Of a stretch of DNA of 64,000 nt, positions 24,079 to 31,417 are shown piece after piece. The DNA is from Candidatus Binatia bacterium (GTDB lineage: Bacteria; Desulfobacterota; Binatia; UBA9968; JAJDTQ01), in assembly GCA_951813575.1 (NCBI GenBank), contig OX638375.1, positions 4,008,752 through 4,072,751 of the forward strand, in the 5' to 3' direction. Made by a program: the position numbers and the translations under genes. The notes below the pieces were generated by a model. The model saw only the letters and a program-made list of their open reading frames with translations, was not told where the DNA came from and ran no database searches. The first letter of the stretch is position 1; each line of letters opens with the position of its first letter.

Positions 24079-26301
24079 ATGGTTATCGATCCCGTCAGGT
24101 ATGAAGTCTTTCTGCACCGGCTTTGGGCCATCGGCGAGGAAGGGCGCCAGACCCTCCAGCGGGTCACGGCCTCGCCCATCGTGGCCCAGGGCGGCGAGGT
24201 CATGAGCTCCTTCTACGATACCGAGGGCAAGATGGTGCTGGCCTGCTCGGGCCACCTGCGGTTCGCCGGCGCCACCTCCGACGCCATCAAGTACCTCATC
24301 GAGTGGTACGGCAAGTCGCCGGGCTTCTTCGACGGCGACCAGATCTTCTTCAACGACCCCTACGTGGCGGGCTCCCACACCTACGACATGATGGTCATCA
24401 AGCCCATCTTCCACCAGGGCGAGCTCATCGCCTGGACCGCCACCAGCACCCACACCGCCGATACCGGCGGGCTGCTCCGGGGGGCCGCTTCCGAGATCTT
24501 CCACGAGGGAATCCGCATCCTCGGCGTCAAGGTGGTGGAGAAGGGCGAGTTCCGCGAGGACATCTTCAGGACCCTCACCGAGCAGTGCCGCGACCCGCAG
24601 TACGTGGGCCTGGACGTGAAGGCCATGATCGCCGGCAACAACGTGTGCGGCAAGCGCTACCTGGAGTTGGTGGAGAAGTTCGGCCCGGAGTTCCTCGATG
24701 CCGCGGGTCAGAAAACCATCGCCGACTCGGAGGAGATGGCGCGGGCCAAACTCCGCTCCCTGCCCGACGGCCAGTGGGTGTCGCGCCTCTACAGCACGGC
24801 CCTCAACAAGCAGACCAACACGGCCATGCCCATCCAGATCGTGTGCACCGCCACCAAGGAAGGAGAACACCTCAAGCTGGACTTCGCCGGCAGCAGCCCG
24901 CAGATGGCCAACGACGCCAACTCCACGCTTCCCAGCACCTTCGCCCACGTGGGCGTGGCCCTCACCAACACGCTGTTCTGGGACGTGCCCTGGAGCGACG
25001 GCAAGCTGGCGCCGGTGGAGGTATCCGTGCCCGAGGGCACGGTGCTCAACTGCGTGTTCCCGGCCGCGTGCGGCTTCGCGCCCTGGGTCGGCGAGAAGCT
25101 CGTGGCCGCGGTGGTGGAGTGCATGTCCAAGATACTCTATGCCGCCGGCCGGCCGCAGGACGTCAACGCGAGCTGGAACAGCATGTGGACCGCCGGCGGG
25201 CCGGGGTACTTCCCCGGCGGCACCAACCGCGAGGGCATCCGCACCGCCCAGGGCATCTACGACATCCACGGCGGCGGCCTGGGCGCCGCGCCGCACCGGG
25301 ACGGGGTCAACACCGGCGGCCACATGAACATCCCGTCCGGCGGCATCAGCGACGTGGAGCGCATCGAAATGCAGTACCCGCTGCTCTACTTCACCCGCAA
25401 CCACAACATGGACGGGCCGGGCGCGGGCAAGTACCGCGGCGGCCTCGGCAGCTTCCGCCTCACCATGGTGTACGGCTCCCGGGACTTCACCAACGACTAC
25501 AAACCCTACGGCGGCATCCCCCAGAAGGCCTTCGGCCTGTTCGGCGGCTATCCGGTGGGCAGCGGCGCGATCCGCGCCATCTTCAACCCGGCGGAGGACG
25601 TGTGGGAGCGCATGAAGGCCGGCGACTATCCGACGCATCCCGCGCAGGTGGCGGCGGAGGGCTGGGGCGAGGCGCATATCCCGGAGGGCACGCCGGAACG
25701 GCTGTCGGTGCCGGAGTTCAGCCTGATGTCGGACTTCACCGCCTGCGGCGGCGGTTTCGGCGATCCCCTGGAACGAGAGCCGGAACGGGTGGCCCGGGAT
25801 GTGCGCATCCGCGCCGTGTCCAGGGAGACCGCGGAACGCATCTACGGCGTCGTCCTTGACGGCGAGGCTCTGTCCGTGGACGCCTCCGGCACCGAGGAAA
25901 GGCGCCGGCAGATACGCGCCGCCCGCCTCTCCGACGGCACGCTGCTGGCCCCGCCCCGGCTCGGCAACGGCGGCCGTGACTGGCAGCCGTCCCTCCGCTT
26001 CCACGAGTACCTGGAAATCGTCTCGGACGCGTCCGGCGAACGGGCGGTCCGCTGCATCGCCTGCGGCTACCTGTTCTGCCGCCCGGACGAGAACTACAAG
26101 AAGCACAGCGTCCGGCTGTTGGTGGACCCGGAGGAGCTTTCGGGCACCAGGCTTCCGTCCGACGAGGACTACCTCGGCCGCTTCCACATGTACGCGTGTC
26201 CCGGATGCGCCACCCTGCTCCAGGTCGACGTCTACTGCCCGGCCCTGGGCGGCGAGGAAGACCTCATGGATATCCGGGTCGCCGGCAACGGGGAGGGCTG
26301 A
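24079..26301 (+). CDS. Hydantoinase B/oxoprolinase protein fused to an acetone-carboxylase-gamma-like zinc domain
   Basis: A 740-residue two-part protein. Residues about 1-575 are a HyuB/AcxB-type domain: GGEVMSSFYDTEGKMVLA, DQIFFNDPYVAGSHTYDMMV, STHTADTGG, then GGFGDPLEREPERVARD at its end. Residues about 610-740 form a small domain with two cysteine pairs, CIACG and CPGC, plus HEYLEIV, like the zinc-binding gamma subunit of acetone/acetophenone carboxylases. In those complexes a HyuA-like subunit performs the ATP step, but no HyuA gene is found in this window. The ATG at 24079 has GAGGAC 7 bases upstream. The reaction is uncertain: ATP-dependent carboxylation or amide hydrolysis are the family options. 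Confidence 0.84.
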   Translation: MVIDPVRYEVFLHRLWAIGEEGRQTLQRVTASPIVAQGGEVMSSFYDTEGKMVLACSGHLRFAGATSDAIKYLIEWYGKSPGFFDGDQIFFNDPYVAGSHTYDMMVIKPIFHQGELIAWTATSTHTADTGGLLRGAASEIFHEGIRILGVKVVEKGEFREDIFRTLTEQCRDPQYVGLDVKAMIAGNNVCGKRYLELVEKFGPEFLDAAGQKTIADSEEMARAKLRSLPDGQWVSRLYSTALNKQTNTAMPIQIVCTATKEGEHLKLDFAGSSPQMANDANSTLPSTFAHVGVALTNTLFWDVPWSDGKLAPVEVSVPEGTVLNCVFPAACGFAPWVGEKLVAAVVECMSKILYAAGRPQDVNASWNSMWTAGGPGYFPGGTNREGIRTAQGIYDIHGGGLGAAPHRDGVNTGGHMNIPSGGISDVERIEMQYPLLYFTRNHNMDGPGAGKYRGGLGSFRLTMVYGSRDFTNDYKPYGGIPQKAFGLFGGYPVGSGAIRAIFNPAEDVWERMKAGDYPTHPAQVAAEGWGEAHIPEGTPERLSVPEFSLMSDFTACGGGFGDPLEREPERVARDVRIRAVSRETAERIYGVVLDGEALSVDASGTEERRRQIRAARLSDGTLLAPPRLGNGGRDWQPSLRFHEYLEIVSDASGERAVRCIACGYLFCRPDENYKKHSVRLLVDPEELSGTRLPSDEDYLGRFHMYACPGCATLLQVDVYCPALGGEEDLMDIRVAGNGEG

Positions 26302-26319
26302 ATCCGGCCTCACGCCGGG

Positions 26320-27132
26320 TCAGGTATCGGAGCGCCGGTAGCCGGTATTGGTGCCGCCGCTCTGGGACCGGAGATACTCCTCCACGTCCGAGAACGAATC
26401 CATCATCAACTGCTGGCGCGCGGCCACGAGCTGGTCTGTGCGCAGGGCCTGGGACAGGGGGAGGTCCTTGCCCACCTGCACCGCGATCTTGGCGCAGGCC
26501 AGGGCCGCCGGGTGGCGCGTGCCGATCTCCCCAGCGAGTTGGAGGGTCACTTCCTCGACCTCGGCCTCTGGCACCGACGCCGATACCAGCCCGAAACGGT
26601 CCGCCTCGGCGCCGGAGAAATTCCGACCGCTGAAATGCATCAGGGCCGCCTTCTTCGCGGTTATCCCGGTGTGATAGAGGGAGCTCAAGGCCATCTGCCC
26701 GAAGCTGCCGCGCAGGATCTCGGGCATGCCGATCTTGGCGGTATCCGCCGCGATGGCGATGTCGTGGGCGGTCATGAGCGCCATGCCGCCGCCCAGGCAG
26801 TGGCCGTGCACCTGGGCGATGGTGACCTTGGGGTAGTTCCGAAAGCTCTCGTAGAACATGAGGTTTGGGTGGGAACGGTCCCAATCCCGCGGCGGTTCCG
26901 CATGGATGGCCCGGAGGTCGTGCAGGTCCGCGCCGGCGCAGTAGCAGGGTCCGTTCCCCCGAGTGATGACGACGCGGACCTCGGGGTCCGCGCGGACCGT
27001 CTCGAGGGCGTCGAGAATCTCGCCGGTTAGCACCCGGTTGAGGGCGTTGCGCTTCTCGGGCCGGTTGAAGTTGAGCCGCACCACGCCGTCGGCCGGCCGT
27101 TCCAGCACCAGCGTCGACCACTCCTTTGCCAT
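26320..27132 (-). CDS. Enoyl-CoA hydratase/isomerase family protein
   Basis: A 270-residue crotonase-fold protein. Landmarks are the N-terminal LNFNRPEKRNALN, the oxyanion segment CYCAGADLHDL, the second oxyanion loop HGHCLGGGMALMTAHDIAIA and GMPEILRGSFGQMALSSL. At the catalytic Glu positions of enoyl-CoA hydratase, PEILRGS supplies one candidate Glu while the other is not obvious. It could therefore be a hydratase, isomerase or other crotonase. It is convergent with the HyuB fusion, and 22 bases separate it from the second deacetylase gene downstream of which it lies; these two probably share a transcript. Confidence 0.87.
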   Translation of the reverse strand: MAKEWSTLVLERPADGVVRLNFNRPEKRNALNRVLTGEILDALETVRADPEVRVVITRGNGPCYCAGADLHDLRAIHAEPPRDWDRSHPNLMFYESFRNYPKVTIAQVHGHCLGGGMALMTAHDIAIAADTAKIGMPEILRGSFGQMALSSLYHTGITAKKAALMHFSGRNFSGAEADRFGLVSASVPEAEVEEVTLQLAGEIGTRHPAALACAKIAVQVGKDLPLSQALRTDQLVAARQQLMMDSFSDVEEYLRSQSGGTNTGYRRSDT

Positions 27133-27154
27133 TCCCTTAACCTCCCGGTTGCGT

Positions 27155-28033
27155 CTAGTCGTCCGGTTTCTCCGGAGCCTTGTAGTAGCGCTGGTAGTAC
27201 CAGTCGGCGATGTCGCCGGCCGTAGTCTTCCAGACGCCGTCGTGGGAGCAGATGTAGTCGAGGGCCCGGTCCAGGGCGCCGATGCGAAAGGGCATGGCGG
27301 TCACGTACGGGTGTAGCGGGATGCACATCACTCGTCCGCCGTCGGCCCCCTCCCGGTACAGGGTGTCGAACTGGTCGCAGACGATCCGGTAGTAGTCCGC
27401 CGGCGTGTGGTTGGCGTGGACGAACATGGAGATGTCGTTGATCCCCTGCTGGTAAGGCACCGTGATCATCCGCCCGGCCTCCACCCGCATGGTCACCGGC
27501 TGGTCGTCGTGGCCCCAGTCGCACACGTACTCGAACCCCTCCGCGGCCAGGAAGTCCGGCGTGTCGTAGGTCTCCGAGAGCCCCGGTCCCAGCCAGCCCT
27601 TGGGCGCCTTGCCGGTGGCGTGGGCGATGATGTCGCGCACCTTGCGTATCACCTTGCGCTGCTTCTTGGCGCCGTAGCTGTTCATCCGGGTGTTGTTGTT
27701 CATGCCGTGGCCCAGCCACTCCCACGACCGCTTGTTGCCCTCCTCGATGATGGCCGGGTGCTGGTTGCACACCTCGGCGTTGAGCAGCACGCTGGCGCGC
27801 ATGTCGTAGCGGTCGAACACCTCCATCATGCGGAAAATACCCACCCGGGAGCCGTAGTCCCGGAGCGTGTAGGACTGCACGTCCGGCAACGGCTCCGGGA
27901 CCCTCGGCAGGGCCTTGTCGATGTGAAAGCACTCGATGTTGGGGCCCAGCCAGAGCGCCACCCGCGCTCCGCCCGGCCACTCCAGCCGCGGCCGGTGGAT
28001 GATCGGACTGTAGTCGTAGCGTGTGCTGAACAT
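27155..28033 (-). CDS. Polysaccharide deacetylase family protein (copy 2)
   Basis: A 292-residue paralogue of the protein at 21877-22752, with matching landmarks: RVALWLGPNIECFHID, RDYGSRVGIFRMMEV, SWEWLGHGMNNN, GWLGPGLSETYDTPDFLAAEG, IPLHPYVTAMP and ICSHDGVWKTTAGDIADWYY. The start ATG 28033 has GGAGG 8 bases upstream, so nine upstream in-frame codons are not needed. The pair differ in middle segments, pointing to an old duplication rather than a recent copy. It is the first gene of a transcript that probably continues into the enoyl-CoA hydratase. Confidence 0.85.
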   Translation of the reverse strand: MFSTRYDYSPIIHRPRLEWPGGARVALWLGPNIECFHIDKALPRVPEPLPDVQSYTLRDYGSRVGIFRMMEVFDRYDMRASVLLNAEVCNQHPAIIEEGNKRSWEWLGHGMNNNTRMNSYGAKKQRKVIRKVRDIIAHATGKAPKGWLGPGLSETYDTPDFLAAEGFEYVCDWGHDDQPVTMRVEAGRMITVPYQQGINDISMFVHANHTPADYYRIVCDQFDTLYREGADGGRVMCIPLHPYVTAMPFRIGALDRALDYICSHDGVWKTTAGDIADWYYQRYYKAPEKPDD

Positions 28034-28148
28034 GGGCGTCGCCTCCGTAACGGGTTCCACGGTTGTCCGTTTGTTGGTCTACCAGATACCACCGCGGGTG
28101 GCGAGGGAACGAGGGTTCCCGCTCGTTGCCCTTGCGGAACGTCGGAAC

Positions 28149-28176
28149 TTGATTCCGGTGACTGTCACGATATGAT
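28149..28176 (+). promoter_or_regulatory. Promoter with spacer palindrome before the DUF5678/retropepsin operon
   Basis: TTGATT (28149-28154) and TATGAT (28171-28176) are 16 bases apart, a good sigma-70-like promoter. The spacer holds GTGACTGTCAC (28158-28168), an 11-base palindrome well placed for a repressor. A further small hairpin, TCAGCC-aac-GGCTGA (28194-28208), lies in the leader just before the ribosome site AAGGGGAG. Confidence 0.5.
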
Positions 28177-28225
28177 GTAAGAACCTTGGGCCTTCAGCCA
28201 ACGGCTGAGCAAGGGGAGAACGACT

Positions 28226-28507
28226 ATGACCAAGAAGTCCAGTGTCAGTGTCCACGAAGATCTGGTCGACGATCCCGCCATCCTTGAAAAGCTCCGGGCT
28301 TTTGGTGTCCGAGTGGACCGCATGGAATCACAGATGGAGCAGCTGACAAGGAATCACCCGGATCATTGGGTTGCCCTGTATACCGGAGACTTCGTGCTTG
28401 CGGAATCCCTGGACGATCTCCTCAAGACGTTGGAAGGTCAAGGGGTACCCACCTCCGAGACCGTCATTCGGTTCCTCGATTCGAATCCGAAAAACATTAT
28501 CCTTTGA
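28226..28507 (+). CDS. DUF5678 domain-containing protein
   Basis: A 93-residue acidic protein. Its second half, HPDHWVALYTGDFVLAES followed by DDLLKTLEGQGVPTSETVIRF, matches the DUF5678 wording (a short alpha/beta domain of unknown function). The N-terminal 35 residues are probably helical. It overlaps or nearly overlaps the following retropepsin-like gene, an arrangement I know to recur in bacteria. It has its own promoter and leader hairpin. Function unknown; a substrate- or partner-like role for the adjacent protease is a guess. Confidence 0.7.
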   Translation: MTKKSSVSVHEDLVDDPAILEKLRAFGVRVDRMESQMEQLTRNHPDHWVALYTGDFVLAESLDDLLKTLEGQGVPTSETVIRFLDSNPKNIIL

Positions 28508-28512
28508 CATCC

Positions 28513-28920
28513 GTGATCCGGGGACAATTCGACCATCGGGGACGACCCTACGTTCAGGGTTGGCTCATCTTGCCTCGCCTGAACATTCAAGGAGAGGTTG
28601 AGTTTCTCATTGATACCGGGGCGGATTCGACGATCATTCATCCTTCGGACGGACTGAAGCTTGGACTGCCGTTTGGCGAGTTGCACAGCGAGATTGTCTC
28701 GGTCGGGATTGGGGGCGATCATCCCTATTTCCTGGAAGATGCTGTGATCCTCTTCAAGGACGACGCACTCCTGCGGGAATATCGTTGCGAGATCTTGATC
28801 GGCAAGCCCTCCAACAACCTCAACAGGTTGCCGTCACTTCTCGGCAGGTCGCTGCTGAATCGTTGGCGCATGGTGTACGATCCGACCGGAGATCGGCTCG
28901 AGATGTCTCACCGCGGCTGA
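28513..28920 (+). CDS. Retropepsin-like aspartic protease
   Basis: About 135 residues with a single retroviral-type aspartic protease motif FLIDTGADSTIIH (D-T-G-A) and the second hydrophobic-glycine element SLLGRSLLNRW, as in dimeric retropepsins. A homodimer would supply the two catalytic aspartates. Start choice: GTG 28513, or TTG 28504, which overlaps the DUF5678 stop (ttGA); neither has a strong separate ribosome site, so translational coupling to the upstream gene is likely. Together with DUF5678 it forms a compact two-gene unit. Confidence 0.75.
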   Translation: MIRGQFDHRGRPYVQGWLILPRLNIQGEVEFLIDTGADSTIIHPSDGLKLGLPFGELHSEIVSVGIGGDHPYFLEDAVILFKDDALLREYRCEILIGKPSNNLNRLPSLLGRSLLNRWRMVYDPTGDRLEMSHRG

Positions 28921-28998
28921 TTCGATGAGAGTCGTCACTTCGGACACAGTCGCTTGGACGAATCCGCCGGTAGCATCGGAGCCACTAAAGGACAGGAA

Positions 28999-29842
28999 AT
29001 GCACTTTGTCGACTTAAAACGGCGATTTCACGAACTGACGGACGCGGAACAGGAGGATACCGAGCTTCTTGTTGCCCTGAGTGCGTATGAGTTCGGTCCC
29101 GCTATCGGTTGGCCGGAGCTGTTGGAACACGCTCGGGTCATTGTTTTGGCGGAAGCAGGAGCCGGGAAAACGAGGGAGATGGAAGAGCAGGCAAAACACC
29201 TCGAAAAAGAAGGACGTTTTGCCTTCTTCGTGCCACTGGAGGACCTTGATCGGGAATCTATTGCTAACGTTCTCTCGCCACTCGACGAAAAGAGGCTCGA
29301 AGCATGGAAAGCGGACGGCAGAGCGCTGTCGTGGTTTTTTCTCGACGCGGTGGATGAGTTGAAACTGACTGGTGGCAAGCTCGACCGAGCGCTACGTCGC
29401 TTCTCCACGGCGATTGACGGGCACAACCACCGTTGCCTTGCGACTGGAAGGGCAAGCCAATGGCGCTTACTTCGTGACGCGCGAAGAAGAGGTTGCTGAC
29501 CAAAAGCATACGGACATAAGGCTCTCATGCGTTGGACGCGATCAACGGGCGGTGGTTGAAGTGAAGATTGCCGACAAATGGACCTTGCAGCAACTTGGTC
29601 ATGCCCTCCAGAACCAATTAGAGGGCCAGTATTTGCGCCACTCCAAATGCAAGGCTGGCTGTTTGTTGCTGACGTACCACGGCCGAAAGAACTATTGGAT
29701 ACGACCCGACAGTAAGAAACGCCTCCAATTCGCCGAGGTTGTTGAGTACCTCAAAGAAAAGGTGCGAATTCTTGCGAATATGCCTGACGTCCGTGTGACC
29801 GCAGTCGGGCTTGACCTCACTGCCCCCGACTCAAGGCCGTAA
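28999..29842 (+). pseudogene. STAND/NACHT-like P-loop NTPase with internal deletion and frame change
   Basis: The remains of a much larger protein. The first frame (28999-29499) has Walker A LAEAGAGKT, Walker B SWFFLDAVDEL and a sensor-like CLATGRASQWR, the front of a STAND-type NTPase. It then runs into unrelated residues and a stop. From about 29465 a different frame continues to 29842 with REEEVADQKHTDIRL and RAVVEVKIADKW, an acid...E-V-K pattern like PD-(D/E)xK nucleases, then a helical tail. The middle of the parent gene is therefore missing and the ends are out of frame. Large NTPases with such ends occur in defence islands. AAAGGA lies 6 bases before ATG 28999. Confidence 0.68.
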
Positions 29843-29982
29843 GGCTCTCCATCTACTATTCCCTTTCTTCTGCCGTGTAATGTACACTCGGCAGCGGAGT
29901 GGCAGCCGTGTCTTGCGCATGGAAACCGTCTACAGTCTAGTGAATGGCGTGTAGCCTTCGTGACACGAACGGAGCGACAGCG

Positions 29983-31413
29983 GTGAAGCGGTTTTTTTGG
30001 ATCCTTGCCCTGATCCTGGTCTTGGTGGGCGCCGGGGGCGCGGGCCTGTTATGGTACGATCCGGCGCTGGTGGAGAGCAACGTCGGCTCGGTCCGAGGGG
30101 GGCTGTCCTCGCTGACCAGCAAGCTCCTTCCCGCCGAAGAGAAGGAAGTGTTTCCCTTCCGTCTCGCCAAGGTCGAGACCGGCGCGATCTTCTCCCGCAT
30201 CACCACCACCGGGACCGTGAACCCGGTCTCTTCCGTGACGGTCTCGACCCAGGTGTCCGGCACCATCAAGGATCTTCCCGTCGACGTGCCCATGAGGGTG
30301 AAGCAGGGGGACCTTATCGCGCGGCTGGACCAGGACCTGTTCCGGGCCCAGGTGCTTCAGGCCGAGGCCAAGGTGGCGAAGGCCAGGGCCAATCTCGCCA
30401 AGGAGCGCGCCGGCGTCAAGATGCTGAACTCCCGCGTGGCGGCCAGCATCGAGGGTACCCGGGCGGCATTGCAGAACCTGGAGGAGAAGCACCGGCGCAA
30501 CAAGGATCTCGTCGGCCGCAACCTCATTTCACGGGACCAGTACGAATCCATCAGGGCGGAATACGAGCGCGCCGGAGCCCGTTTTCGCGAGGAGTCCGCC
30601 CGGGTCGATGAGGTGAAGGTCAAGCAGGCGGCCATTGCGGGCTTCCGCGCGGACGTCCAGCAGGCGGAGGCCGAGCTGGAGATGGCGCGGGTGCGGTTCA
30701 ACCGCAGCGTCATACGCGCGCCCATCTCGGGCGTGGTGATCCAGAAGACCGTGGAGGCGGGCCAGACCGTGGCCGCCAGCCTGTCGTCGCCGCCGCTGGT
30801 GAAGATCGCCGAGCTGGAGGAGATGAAGGTCTCGGCCTTCGTCGACGAAGCGGACATCGGCAAAGTCAGGGTCGATCAGGCGGTGGAGTTCCAGGTGGAC
30901 TCGTACCCTGGGCGGACCTTCAAGGGCAAGGTGGTGCGCATCTTCCCCTCGCCGCTCATCAAGGACAACGTCGTCACCTACGATACGGAGATCCGGGTGC
31001 CCAACGCGGATCTGGCCCTCAAGCCCGGCATGACCGCCAACGTCACCATCATTCTTGCCAGGAGGCAGGACGTGCTCATCGTTCCCGGCGCTGCCCTGAG
31101 GGTGAGCGGCCGGGATATTCGCGCGCTCTACCCCGACCTGCCCAGGCGGGGAGGCGGGCGCCGGCGGGGCCGGCCCAGCGCCGAGCAGAGGCGCCGGTGG
31201 ATGCTGGAAGGCCGGGGGGGCGTGTGGGTCTACCAGGACGACAAGCCGGCCCGGAAGCGGATCCGTTTCGGCGCCACCGACGCCAGGAACATGGAGATCG
31301 TGTCGGGTCTCGAGGCGGGCGACCAGGTCATCGTGGGGATCCGCTCCGAGGCCATGAAACGCGCCACCAACACCACGTCTAGGGTACGCTCGCGGATCCT
31401 CGGAGGACTGTGA
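29983..31413 (+). CDS. macA: Efflux RND/MacA-type periplasmic adaptor subunit
   Basis: A 476-residue membrane-fusion protein. An N-terminal anchor, FFWILALILVLVGAGGAGLLWY, is followed by the lipoyl half-motif GTVNPVSSVTVSTQVSGTI with GDLIARLDQDLF. A long alpha hairpin with coiled coil (about 95-200) comes next, then the returning lipoyl half IRAPISGVVIQKTVEAGQTV and a beta-barrel domain. The C-terminal membrane-proximal region has an Arg/Gly-rich insertion (RRGGGRRRGRPSAEQRRR) not usual in E. coli MacA. The GTG at 29983 has GGAG 7 bases upstream. macB follows after 4 bases. No TolC gene is in the window. Confidence 0.88.
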   Translation: MKRFFWILALILVLVGAGGAGLLWYDPALVESNVGSVRGGLSSLTSKLLPAEEKEVFPFRLAKVETGAIFSRITTTGTVNPVSSVTVSTQVSGTIKDLPVDVPMRVKQGDLIARLDQDLFRAQVLQAEAKVAKARANLAKERAGVKMLNSRVAASIEGTRAALQNLEEKHRRNKDLVGRNLISRDQYESIRAEYERAGARFREESARVDEVKVKQAAIAGFRADVQQAEAELEMARVRFNRSVIRAPISGVVIQKTVEAGQTVAASLSSPPLVKIAELEEMKVSAFVDEADIGKVRVDQAVEFQVDSYPGRTFKGKVVRIFPSPLIKDNVVTYDTEIRVPNADLALKPGMTANVTIILARRQDVLIVPGAALRVSGRDIRALYPDLPRRGGGRRRGRPSAEQRRRWMLEGRGGVWVYQDDKPARKRIRFGATDARNMEIVSGLEAGDQVIVGIRSEAMKRATNTTSRVRSRILGGL

Positions 31414-31417
31414 CGCC

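Noticed and set aside
23788-26313. 841-codon minus-strand open frame opposite the HyuB fusion
   Set aside because: Same shadow composition; the plus strand has strong family motifs and a ribosome site.
26304-26318. Terminator between the HyuB fusion and enoyl-CoA hydratase genes
   Set aside because: Only a 5-bp stem (ccggc/gccgg) and no T-run.
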